DNA from: Lingula anatina
Lineage: Eukaryota; Brachiopoda; Lingulata; Lingulida; Lingulidae
NCBI RefSeq assembly: GCF_001039355.2
Contig: NW_019775950.1
Span: 1 to 64,000 of the forward strand
Direction of reading: 5' to 3'
Length of the DNA stretch: 64,000 nt
The notes under the pieces were generated by a model. The model was given only the letters and a program-made list of their open reading frames with translations. It searched no databases and was not told where the DNA came from. The translations under genes were made by a program, and so were the position numbers. Numbering within the stretch: the stretch's first letter is position 1; each line of letters begins with the position of its first letter. Positions 24,110-36,300 of this stretch are shown piece by piece.

Positions 24110-24180
24110 GAACGATGGCGCAAGGATTTTACGTCTTATCCGGGTCTTTTCAACATGGATGCGCACATGAAGTGCCCAAG
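24110..24180. promoter_or_regulatory. Compact bidirectional promoter and first-exon region of BTBD9 (-) and METTL15 (+)
   Basis: A plus-strand donor (CCCAAG|GTGAGT at 24181) and a minus-strand donor (GTTC|GTAAGT with the intron starting at 24109) are only 71 bases apart and point away from each other. Matching acceptors precede the METTL15 start (ending at 25415) and the BTBD9 coding exon (TTCTTGCAG, exon from 23279). Both genes therefore probably begin in this short segment with untranslated first exons. Start sites are not defined by sequence alone. Confidence 0.55.
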
Positions 24181-24468
24181 GTGAGTAAAAGCACAAATCC
24201 AGTTGTTTCAATGTTTTGAAATCTTCTCTATTTAAAATCGAAAATAATATACTAAATTTTGTTTCAAACGCAATGTTTGTGTATCTTAAATATCTATTGG
24301 GCACTTTTTTAATGTATTATATGTACTACAAACATCGATTTAAGAGAGACATAGTAATCTAATAGTAATCTGTGCAGGATCATCTCTACTTTAAGACCCC
24401 CGCATCATTATTTTCCTGCATATTTACTCCCCCTAGCAAAATAATGATAACTACACTTCTCCGAGAGC

Positions 24469-24627
24469 ACATATCTCCGCCAAGGCAGCATTTTTTTTAT
24501 TATTATTGATTATTGATTGGTAATTGATCCGGATCACCACCAAAAACTAATCATCTCTTCCCTAGCCCACTTCTGACAGTTCCTGAAAATTTCATCAAAA
24601 TCGGTCCATAACTTTTTGAGGTAATAA
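24469..24627. repeat. Dispersed repeat resembling a family widespread in invertebrate genomes
   Basis: The stretch with CTCCGCCAAGGCAGC, GATCCGGATCACCACCA, AATCATCTCTTCC and CATCAAAATCGGTCCATAAC closely resembles, from memory, a repeat found in many unrelated animals. It lies in the METTL15 5' intron. No coding frame or inverted ends are evident. Confidence 0.5.
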
Positions 24628-25482
24628 CCACCCGCATCATAACTCCCACTTATCGATATTTGAATGATTGATAAAAGTTTTTCCAGAAACAGTATTTACA
24701 GTAATTTTTGTAAATAATTGATTAATGTTAAGTGCATTTTTACCAGTGTTGAGTAACGTTGTGGGGGAATAATGGTGCGGGGATGTACTTAAATATTTTA
24801 CCCTCTGAGGCTCTGTGCCCCCAGTACATTCCCCTCCAAAACATGCATGTCTCAGGTGTGCATAAATGTCAAATGAAATTGACCTTAGTTCAAATTATTT
24901 TCAGAATTGACAACAATAAATTATTTGAAGTTTGTATCACAAATCTGAGTGAAATTTACTAATATGTTACATGTGGATATTGCCTTGTCCAGATTTACTT
25001 ATTTTATATAAATGTTTTGAAAAAACTTTGCTGACCAAACTCAAGTTGTTTTGCTGCTTTCATTCATGTTTTAATCACAAGACATACCTATTTTGACATC
25101 ACATGCCTTCACCTTAAAGGCTTTAACCGTATTATTATATACATATATTTGCTTGTTACTGGGGACTTTAGTGTTAAAATGGCAACATGGAAAAGATATT
25201 TTTATTTCCTTTTGTAGTTACATGTTTGTCTAGGTTCTATTCCTTGCTTGTTGTATTGTTCAAGCTGTAAAATCCTTTAATGATTTAGACATATGGAGTT
25301 GTTTACTGTGGCAGTGCTACAAAATGTATACAATGGCAGGTTATATTAGTTTGAGGTAACTTTTTCAAAATTATTTACATATTTCATTATTTTCTTTTGC
25401 TTTTTAAATTTATAGGGCCTCTGCAGAAGCTGAAGTAATTTTCCGTCATAAAGTATATTGAATAACGTCTACAGAGATCAAA

Positions 25483-26628
25483 ATGATTGGTGCACAGCAA
25501 TCTATTGCTTGGGGGATATTTCTGCAAACTTTGAGAAGACCTTGCATGAACCAATACTGTAATGCATTTGTAAGGATCTCTGCACTTAAAAAAATGTATT
25601 GCACATCTACCGATACCACAGAGGAAGGTATTGTTGGAGCTGTAAAATCCACTCACATTCCAGTTATGACAAAGGAAGTTATTGAGAGATTAAATCCTGT
25701 GAATGGCAATATTTATGTGGATATGACATTCGGAGCAGGAGGACATACAAAAGAAATTTTGAAGAAGGCTCCTCGTGCCAAAATATTTGCACTAGACAGA
25801 GACCTTGTGGCATATGAAATGGCTAAGGAGATGTCAGAAGAAGGTCCATATGATATAACACCTCTGCACGGCAAGTTTACTGACCTTCCTGCACTGTTTA
25901 GAGACTTGGGTGTGAAGGAAAATAGCATAGATGGGTTCATATTTGATGTAGGGGCATCATCTATGCAGTTCGATACAGCTAACAGAGGGTTTTCTTTGTC
26001 CCACAATGGTCCTCTGGACATGAGAATGAATGCCCAAGATCCAGTCACTGCTGCTGATGCAGTTAACTACTTAGAGTTTAAAGACTTAAAGAAAATAATA
26101 AGCAGATATGGGGAGGAAAAACTTGCTGAGAAGATTGCAACATCCATAATTGAGGCTCGACAAATTATGGGTAAAATAGAAACAACCAAACAGTTAGCAG
26201 ACATTATAGACACCGTCTTTCCAAAACACAATTTAGACAAGTTAGATAGACATGCCCATGTGGCAACAAAGACTTTTCAGGCTTTACGAATATTTGTGAA
26301 TGATGAACTGAATGAGCTATACAATGGCTTAGAAGTAGCACAGTACTATTTGAAGCCAATGGGACATTGTGCAGTCATTACTTTTCACTCTTTGGAAGAT
26401 CGTCTGGTAAAACTCCATTTCAAAGGAATTGCTGTTGATGAAGAGAGGCACAAAAGTACCAGAGACTGGGCTAAGAATAATCCTCTGGAGTTTGATGCGG
26501 AAGAAATTAAGCATTTAACTCAAAAAAGATGGAAAAATATTGATGGGCCTATCAGTCCATCAGAAATGGAAGTGTCCTTTAATCCTCGGTCAAGATCAGC
26601 AAAGCTTAGAGCAGCCAGCAAACCATAA
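25483..26628 (+). CDS. METTL15: METTL15, mitochondrial 12S rRNA N4-cytidine methyltransferase (RsmH/MraW family), single coding exon
   Basis: An uninterrupted 381-codon frame starts at ATG 25483, 67 bases after a TTTATAG acceptor (ending 25415), and stops at 26626-26628. The first 55 or so residues are basic and lack acidic clusters, as in a mitochondrial targeting peptide. The core shows RsmH hallmarks: HIPVMTKEV, the SAM-binding FGAGGHT, LDRD, the FDVGASSMQFD and RGFS motifs, GPLDMRM, a helical insert, AHVATKTFQALRIFVNDEL, ITFHSLEDRLVK and the C-terminal FNPRSRSAKLR. It acts in mitochondria, methylating a small-subunit rRNA cytidine at the decoding site. Human METTL15 coding sequence is split into several exons; here it is not. 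An AATAAA follows the stop. Confidence 0.95.
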   Translation: MIGAQQSIAWGIFLQTLRRPCMNQYCNAFVRISALKKMYCTSTDTTEEGIVGAVKSTHIPVMTKEVIERLNPVNGNIYVDMTFGAGGHTKEILKKAPRAKIFALDRDLVAYEMAKEMSEEGPYDITPLHGKFTDLPALFRDLGVKENSIDGFIFDVGASSMQFDTANRGFSLSHNGPLDMRMNAQDPVTAADAVNYLEFKDLKKIISRYGEEKLAEKIATSIIEARQIMGKIETTKQLADIIDTVFPKHNLDKLDRHAHVATKTFQALRIFVNDELNELYNGLEVAQYYLKPMGHCAVITFHSLEDRLVKLHFKGIAVDEERHKSTRDWAKNNPLEFDAEEIKHLTQKRWKNIDGPISPSEMEVSFNPRSRSAKLRAASKP

Positions 26629-26687
26629 GGAAATATCCATCTTTGGAAAAACTTTTTTTACTATACTGTTATGTTCACATATTAGTT

Positions 26688-26693
26688 AATAAA
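26688..26693 (+). terminator. Polyadenylation signal AATAAA of METTL15
   Basis: AATAAA about 60 bases past the METTL15 stop codon. Confidence 0.65.
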
Positions 26694-26699
26694 TAACCC

Positions 26700-28968
26700 T
26701 TTGTACCTCAAGTTCTCAACTTAAGTATGATTTTTTTCTCTTTCTTTTTTAAAAAGGCTTTTTTTTTGCCAAAAAGCTGTGCTAACCTTCGGTTTAAAAT
26801 CTCAAGGCTTAGTTGCATTTGTATGCACTGTTCTGGTCAGAATAAATACAAATAATACAATGAGTCCACCTCTCCATTTATTTCATGCAAAACTTAAATT
26901 ATCACCAGAATGTGAAATTATACTGAAAGTTGTGCTCTCATGCATGTATAATCTAAAACCTCAAATGACTATTAGAAAAAAATGTTAACAATTGTACTTA
27001 ATGTACTTATTGATATTTACTGAAAAACTACGATTTCTTATCTTACCCAAATAGAATTATGATAACTAATAAAAATGTGAAACAAGGCAGCAAAGCTGTT
27101 AAATGGACAGACTTGTAATTTACAAAAGTAATAAAAGCAGTGCCATAAAAACATTTAGTTTAAATATATTGAACAAACCATTTAAGAACATAAGGACAGT
27201 GTTTCATGTCAGTTTTGATGCAATATTTCATAATGCTTTATAACATGATCATCAATTTTTATAATGTATTTCTGTTACTCTGGATATTCAAAAAATGACT
27301 TTAGCACAGGGCTTTATGCCCATGGGAATTCAAACTCACAAAATAAATGAAGTTTGTAACTCCAAATATTATCTAATAAGGCTCATTAGAATTGAAGCAA
27401 GTTAGCATGTCAAATAATTGCCACTAAACCTGACAAAATTTCACCATTTATAGTAACCGTTTCAAATAGCAATATTTAAAGAAACACCAATGGGTATCGT
27501 TTCATGCCCCCCCCCCAGCATGATAATAAACACATTTTCTGCTTCCTGTTTGTGCTATATATATAACCCTTGGTCAGTTTTTGCCAACCCTCACATAAAT
27601 TATTATGCTATTGCATCAAACATTATTATGTCATTTAGTGGACTTTTACAAACTGTGGGGACTGATAAATAGGCAAATTTTACGGTGAGAAATTTGAATG
27701 TGCAGTTTTTTTATTTTTTTATCATTTGGCATGTGGCATTTATTTGAGTCATAAGAAACTAGTGATTTAGATGTGTTACAGGAAATCTTGCTTCATGTAT
27801 AATTTAAGTTCTATGAATCATTCCTATAAATTTGAGAATAATAAAAAGTATGGTTTGCCTTTTATAATTTTCTCAAGTTAAAATTCCAGGAAATTCAATG
27901 TGGAAGGTGGTGACTGGTAGGTGACTGGTAGGTGATGGATGTATGTCCAGACACAAAATGTCTGTCCATAAAAATACCATGTTCTCCTTCAACATAGAAC
28001 TTGCAACAAAATGTGCCTAACTTGGTAAGTTTGCAATGAAATTTACCTTCTGGCAATTCAAAAGCAACAGCAACAGAGAAAATAAATAACAAGTTCTGCC
28101 GATAGGCCCTTAAACATATCATGTAAGTAACAGTATTGACTGCTTATTTGAGCAAGCATACCACAACTTTGCAACAGCACATGGAAGACAATTATGACAG
28201 AATTAGCAAATATGGCATCTTTAATGAATAATACACCCATTGTATTTCTTATGTGTGCATAAAAACATTATTTTGAGCTACAAATTGCCTACAATGGAAC
28301 CTTTACCTCCTATTACATACAACACTTAATACACAATGAATTTCGATTCAACGAAGCATTTCTTTTCATTAACCAGTATTTTGCTTTAAGCTGGCCTTAT
28401 ACAATTGTGCATTAGACAGATTGTTACAAAGGTGAAACAAGGGGTGAGAGAAGGGGGGCAGCATGCCCTCACCTTTATTTTCAGCTCCCTTTCAAATGAA
28501 TTTGACATCACATTTCTGATACTGAGCAAGTACACATTTCTCTACATCCCCCAAATATGTTAATATACCAGTGTCGAAAAAAAAAAAAAAAAAAAAGAAT
28601 ATACATGTGTATTTATATATTCACAAATTTGATTAAACAAAATTCTGTTCACTCAGCAATGTGTACAATGTACTACTAGAAAAAAAGCCAAGCAAGAAAT
28701 AGCACTCAAATCAATGTTGAATTTGACAAAATGAATCAAGTGGGAAGAACATTCTTAATGTAAAACATTCCCTTGTTTTACTTACATTGCACTTAAAAAA
28801 GAAAAAATTGCACCTTCTTACTAATTAAAAAAATACATTTGTATATGAAACGAAATAAATTATTAATCATAATCAAAGTAATCTTCATTTACAAACCCAT
28901 CTTAAATTCACCAGTGTACCTATCAATGGGTAACTAATCACTTTCAACTTCACCTGATTTGACTAGCA
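26700..28968. other. Intergenic region between METTL15 and TECPR2 (convergent 3' ends)
   Basis: AT-rich with homopolymers (C run near 27509, A run near 28579). It contains one copy of a dispersed repeat at about 27080-27337. No coding region with splice or domain support was found. Confidence 0.55.
27080..27337. repeat. Dispersed repeat, copy 1
   Basis: Shares AACAAGGCAGCAAAGCTGTT at the left, an internal TTTTGATRCAATATT block and CACAGGGCTT with CCATGGGA at the right, in the same order and spacing, with 39640-39857. Probably an old MITE or SINE-like family; the ends are not sharply defined. Confidence 0.55.
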
Positions 28969-30320
28969 TGCACCTTTCCTAATATCTTATATTTGAACTC
29001 TCAGCAGAATGGTTCAGCTGTACACAATGAATTTTTATCAATTTGCAATGTGTAAAACTCAGTCCTAAAAAAAATTCACAAAAAGGAAAGCATGCAAGAA
29101 TAATGTAGAAAAAACTTGAGATAAATGCTGATGAAAATACCCACCATGCAATCAAATGCATTTCATCAGTTAAGGAATTTAAAAAACATAAGTCCATGAA
29201 ATTTGTTTCAAGTGATTTTTTACTCATTTAATGATTGAGTCAGCAGAAATAAATATAAATAAATAAGGAAAGTATAAAAAGCAATAACTTTGCAAAAAAA
29301 TGTACATACAAGAGTGATCATGGCGAGGGGACAAATTATCACATTTTGCTGAACTGAACCCATAAGTGAATATCATGAAGCATTTTCCAATTTTTTCTGA
29401 ACAATTGTCAATGGAAAAAAATAAAGAATGTCAGAACATATACTTAATAATGTTTTAACTGTAAAGAGCAAAGAGTACACCAAGTTCTAAAGAATACCTT
29501 TGCATAATTTTCTTTTTGGTTAATCTTCTCACAGAATTTTCAGTATTTTCCTTTAAATTTGTGTATTTCCATAAATCAATGCCAAAAATGCAATGCAACA
29601 ATATCAAACATTATCAAGATACCCCAGTATTTAATCTACATCTACTGGGCATTACAAATAAATGCATGGTATGAAAAATGCCTTGTTTTACAATAGTTCC
29701 CAATCACCATCACTGTTAGCACTAGTGCTTCTACCAATTTTTGAAAGGCTTTCCTCAACAAATTCCCTCCTTTTCAGATACTTGCTTTTATGTTCAAAGA
29801 GTCCACCATCTTTTGTTATACCCCACAACTGGTTATTGGCAGAAGCTGTTGGGAAAAAAAATGAACATATTGCTGCATATCTTTTCCTTCTCTAGTTTGA
29901 CATTTCATATTGACTTTTAAGTACCAACTACAAAACAATTGTGCACAAGTACTGAAATATGTTACATACTTTCTTGTAGTCAAAATAAAAAAAGGAAAAT
30001 CAACAAAATGTAATTTACTAGACCAGCAATTAAACAAATCCAAATTGGTACCTGAAATATTCTGGTAATTTCCGGGTATTTTTTTCCAGTAATCACCCAC
30101 TGGGTTTTGCTTGCTGATGCCATATCTACAGAGAATCTCTCTCTGTGGGTTCAGTGCCCAGACAGTGGTGCTGCTCACACTCAACTGCTGAGCCTGGGTA
30201 CCTGGACATTACAGAACATTTCATAATTCAAGTGAAAAAACAAAGGTTGTACTACGAAACAATTATACTTTGTCATTACTCCCCTCTTGTCCATCATTTA
30301 CCATCTTACCATTAGACTTA
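28969..30320. repeat. Assembly-duplicated 3' part of TECPR2, copy A (left contig)
   Basis: Matches 31556-32903 along its whole length with scattered substitutions and small indels, as between alleles. It contains the last two TECPR2 coding exons (30201-30052 and 29845-29688). It ends at the N at 30323. Confidence 0.9.
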
Positions 30321-33300
30321 CTNAGACCAAAGTAAAATAATAGAAATATGAACCAGTATTCATGTTTTCATGTGTATTTTCTACCTTTTATATTATCGAC
30401 ATTAAATCAAATATTAAATTTTTATATATAGGGCCTATTTATTTGTAAAAAAGTAAAATAAGAAAGAAAAAAAATTGACAAAAAATTACTTGCATAACAA
30501 GTTGTTTTTATCTAATGAAAAAGGCGTGGAATGACACAAGGACTAAAAACAATACAAGTATGAAGAATGTATAGCTAGTAATATCAAATGTATGTTAATC
30601 GTCTGTTAATCAGATAACCATTTCACCCGCTGTTTTGGACAATAACATCTGCATTGTGAAACAGCACAGTAGGGCAGTCTCTTTCATCTAATTGAAGCTT
30701 TGACAGGGACTGTCCAGCCAGCGTCTTAGTTCCTTCTTCATTTTATTTCTTTTTTTTTTTTTTATAAAAAGAAACTCAAACTGTGAGCTTTCATTAAGTT
30801 CATGTGCACTTTCTCCAACTCGGGGTCTTGAATAGTAGGCCTACATGCAGATACGTTCATATGTTCCATAACTTAAGAACCCGTAATAGAGCTGTAAGAT
30901 TTATGTTGCTATTGATTAAAATTTGATAACTTTAGTACTCCTGGCACTCGGCACACACTTTTTTCCTCTCCTACAGATCATAAGCCGCCAGGGCTTACCT
31001 TCTTTCCAATTTAAGTAAACTTCCGTTTCCCTTCCTCACTTTGTTTTCATTTATGCCACGCTATGCACCAACGAAGTGTTTTAAGTTTAACAACGTCATT
31101 TTCTAAACAAAAGGCTTATCCAAAAGTACTGTGTACGACTGATAATGAAAAAACAGAGGATCAAGTCTGTAAAAACGCAAATAGCACGAGCACATGTGTT
31201 GCGGCCATTTTGTTGTGTAGGGGTATCACGAAACCGAAAACGAGACTGTACATTACATCATCTAGGAATCCCCAACCTCAGCCAGTCACAAAATAGTATT
31301 TGTGAGTGAAACTGAGGTTAATAAATTATGTATAATTAGCTTGGAACTCCCCAAGATTTTCATCCCGTCTCTCTTTACGAATGAAGTAAAATATATCGTC
31401 CAGAAAAGAAACAACAACGTATTCCCTATATTTACACATTCCCAATCAGTTTGAAAACTTGCCGGACGGAAGGTCCGACGATACAGGATTTTTTATCGGA
31501 CCGACACGAAATTTGCCAGGCATGTCCGACGGTCCGACGCCTTTCGTAAAGTCTGTGCACCTTTCCTAATATCTTATATTTGAACTCTCAGCAGAATGGT
31601 TCAGCTGTACACAATGAATTTTTATCAATTTGCAATGTGTAAAACTCGGTTCTAAAAAAAATTCACAAAAAGGAAAGCATGCAAGAATAATGTAGAAAAA
31701 ACTTGAGATAAATGCTGATGAAAATACCCACCATGCAATCAAATGCATTTCATCAGTTAAGGAATTTAAAAAACATAAGTCCATGAAATTTGTTTCAAGT
31801 GATTTTTTACTCATTTAATGATTGAGTAAGCAGAAATAAATATAAATAAATAAATAAGGAAAGTATAAAAAGCAATAACTTATGTACATACTAGAGTGAT
31901 CATGGCGAGGCCACAAATTATCACATTTTGCTGAACTGAACCCATAAGTGAATATCATGAAGCATTTTCCATTTTTTTCTGAACAATTGTCGATGGAAAA
32001 AAAAAGAATGTCAGCATATATACTTAGTAATGTTTTAACTGTAAAGAGCTAAGAGTACACCAAGTTCTAAAGAATACCTTTGCATAATTTTCTTTTTGAT
32101 TAATCTTCCAACTTAGAATTTTCAGAATTTTCCTTAAAATTTGTGTATTTCCATAAATCAATGCCAAAGTTGCAATGCAACAATATCAAACATTATCAAC
32201 ATACCCCGGTATTTAATCTACATCTACTGGGTATTACAAATAAATGCATGGTATGAAAAATGCCTTGTTTTACAATAGTTCCCAATCACCATCACTGTTA
32301 GCACTCGTGCTTCTACCAATTTTTGAAAGGCTTTCCTCAACAAATTCCCTCCTTTTCAGATACTTGCTTTTATGTTCAAAGAGTCCACCATCTTTTGTTA
32401 TACCCCACAACTGGTTATTGGCAGAAGCTGTTGGGGAAAAAAATGAACATATTGCTGCATATCTTTTCCTTCTCTAGTTTGACATTTCATATTGACTTTT
32501 AAGTACCAACTACAAAACAATTGTGTACAAGTACTGAAATATGTTACATACTTTCTTGTAGTCAAAATAAAAAAATGAAAATCAACAAAATGTAATTTAC
32601 TAGACCAGCAATTAAACAAATCCAAATTGGTTACCTGAAATATTCTGGTAATTTCCGGGTATTTTTTTCCAGTAATCACCCACTGGGTTTTGCTTGCTGA
32701 TGCCATATCTACAGAGAATCTCTCTCTGTGGGTTCAGTGCCCAGACAGTGGTGCTGCTCACACTCAACTGCTGAGCCTGGGTACCTGGACATTACAGAAC
32801 ATTTGATAATTCAAGTGAAAAAACGAAGGTTGTACTACGAAACAATTATACTTTGTCATTACTCCCCTCTTGTCCATCATTTACCATCTTACCATTAGAC
32901 TTAATTACAGGCTGGAATACACTTATCTTTAGATTAAATAACAGGCCAGAATATACTTATCTTTTAACAAATAAAAAAAAAACATTAAAAACCAAGCTGT
33001 CCAAAATGATTTGCCATAACTTGCCTTTTCAGTGTTACCCCCTTTCATGTCACAGTCAAGATATTTTACACAGCTTACCTGCCACTGGGATCCAGTGAGT
33101 ACCAATGGGCATTTCATATGTTACAGCAGCCCTTACATATACACACTTCTTATTATCAATGGCCCATACCTAATCAATAAAAATTCACAAAATTGAAAAT
33201 TTACCAATTATACAGCTTATGTAATATAATTCCACATAGTATTTAAATATGAATATGATTGTTTATTGTAAAGACCAATTCTAGGTATCTTCTTAAAACC

Positions 33301-36300
33301 CCCCTTGCTTTCAGATGTTAATGGCTTGATAAAAAAAGGAGCAACACATTTTGAAAGCTACTATGTTGTGAGCTCCGTCAAAATCTGGGCAAAGGACAAC
33401 AAAGCACTTTAACCAAAACCTTTACCAGCTGAATTTTCATAAATTTTATCAAGATTTGCACAATTCTCTAAGACTTTAAAATAAGAATTAAATGATAGCT
33501 AAAGTATGGAAAAAAAACTCAACTTACCATCCAGTCTTCTGGTCCTGTTGCCACTTGGGTAAATATGGCACCAGCAGTTGCTAGCCCATCAACTTGGACC
33601 CAAGCTGGGTTGAGATAATGAGACGATGGTGCTTTTGTCCCGATCCTTAAGAATACAGCGCCCTTATCGTCCACTGCCCACACATTTTCTGTGCCACACG
33701 ACACACTAACTAGTTTGGAATCACCTTTGAAGGATATTATGTGATACCTCATCAATAACATTAGTGTAGATATAAATTAAGTATATATGTGTATAATACA
33801 TTATCATAAAATTTTTCAAATGTAGACATATGTATATAAAGTATGTAATAAATTACCAAGGAGTAGAGTATAGTTGATTCCGCACCAACAAAGCAAAAAG
33901 CAGTATCTCTGCCATCTTAAACTGACAAATAGAGTTGGAATAAGTAAAAAGAATATCATGCATCCCCAACATGAACAGCAACTTAAAAACACTGATTTCA
34001 GCAGCTTTGAAAACTAAGCAAACAATGGAATTTGACGGCCAACAGGAATTCTACATCCTGTTCATCATATAAAAAATGTCATATCAAACAGATGATAAAA
34101 TTTCCTACTTGTTCATCCTTTTTTTTTTTTTTTGTCTGGCCTTGAATAACTTACCTAGCTGGTCAAGGTCTAGCTGGACCCAACTAGCCCCCTGTGGACA
34201 GTGTGGTCCTATTCCAGACCGTATGTACACTGTTCCCCCTGCAGTCAAACCCCACACTGCATCAGTGGTGGTACTCAGGCATGTGAACAAACAGCCCATA
34301 GGAACGCTCACACAGCTAAACTGACGGGAATCCAGGGTGAAACAAAACAGTTCTCCATTTGGTTGACTGGCCCATACCAGACCTTTAAAGATAGGCAATT
34401 TTTAACATTGAAACAGGAACATGAAATATGTGAAACATATGAAATGAGAAATGTAAAATGTATAAAATGTGTAACAGCAGAAAAGCAAACATGACAGCCT
34501 TCATGTTGCATCAATTCAGCAATTAATATTTTCAATTCATAACTCGTTTGATTTTAATCTGATCAACTTCACAGTCAGCTTATAACAAAAAATCTTACAA
34601 CATAATATAGGACATCCCTCCCCATTTGCAGCATTATTTACAAACTATACAAACCTGCTGGACCATTGGCCACTGTGGCAGACACTAAACTCCATCTGGT
34701 GGAAGATGCCATGCCAATGGGATTTGCTTGAAACCAGTCATGTCCTAAAAAAAATTAATGAAAGAAGTTATAANTTACAGGCTGGAATACACTTATCTTT
34801 AGATTAAATAACAGGCCAGAATATACTTATCTTTTAACAAATAAAAAAAAAAACATTAAAAACCAAGCTGTCCAAAATGATTTGCCATAACTTGCCTTTT
34901 CAGTGTTACCCCCTTTCATGTCACAGTCAAGATATTTTACACAGCTTACCTGCCACTGGGATCCAGTGAGTACCAATGGGCATTTCATATGTTACAGCAG
35001 CCCTTACATATACACACTTCTTATTATCAATGGCCCATACCTAATCAATAAAAATTCACAAAATTGAAAATTTACCAATTATACAGCTTATGTAATATAA
35101 TTCCACATAGTATTTAAATATGAATATGATTGTTTATTGTAAAGACCAATTCTAGGTATCTTCTTAAAACCCCCCTTGCTTTCAGATGTTAATGGCTTGA
35201 TAAAAAAAGGAGCAACACATTTTGAAAGCTACTATGTTGTGAGCTCCGTCAAAATCTGGGCAAAGGACAACAAAGCACTTTAACCAAAACCTTTACCAGC
35301 TGAATTTTCATAAATTTTATCAAGATTTGCACAATTCTCTAAGACTTTAAAATAAGAATGAAATGATAGCTAAAGTATGGAAAAAAAACTCAACTTACCA
35401 TCCAGTCTTCTGGTCCTGTTGCCACTTGGGTAAATATGGCACCAGCAGTTGCTAGCCCATCAACTTGGACCCAAGCTGGGTTGAGATAATGAGACGATGG
35501 TGCTTTTGTCCCGATCCTTAAGAATACAGCGCCCTTATCGTCCACTGCCCACACATTTTCTGTGCCACACGACACACTAACTAGTTTGGAATCACCTTTG
35601 AAGGATATTATGTGATACCTCATCAATAACATTAGTGTAGATATAAATTAAGTATATATGTGTATAATACATTATCATAAAATTTTTCAAATGTAGACAT
35701 ATGTATATAAAGTATGTAATAAATTACCAAGGAGTAGAGTATAGTTGATTCCGCACCAACAAAGCAAAAAGCAGTATCTCTGCCATCTTAAACTGACAAA
35801 TAGAGTTGGAATAAGTAAAAAGAATATCATGCATCCCCAACATGAACAGCAACTTAAAAACACTGATTTCAGCAGCTTTGAAAACTAAGCAAACAATGGA
35901 ATTTGACGGCCAACAGGAATTCTACATCCTGTTCATCATATAAAAAATGTCATATCAAACAGATGATAAAATTTCCTACTTGTTCATCCTTTTTTTTTTT
36001 TTTTGTCTGGCCTTGAATAACTTACCTAGCTGGTCAAGGTCTAGCTGGACCCAACTAGCCCCCTGTGGACAGTGTGGTCCTATTCCAGACCGTATGTACA
36101 CTGTTCCCCCTGCAGTCAAACCCCACACTGCATCAGTGGTGGTACTCAGGCATGTGAACAAACAGCCCATAGGAACGCTCACACAGCTAAACTGACGGGA
36201 ATCCAGGGTGAAACAAAACAGTTCTCCATTTGGTTGACTGGCCCATACCAGACCTTTAAAGATAGGCAATTTTTAACATTGAAACAGGAACATGAAATAT

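Noticed and set aside
31063-31296. 77-codon frame in the middle-contig tail
   Set aside because: No domain or splice sites; the region itself is of doubtful placement.
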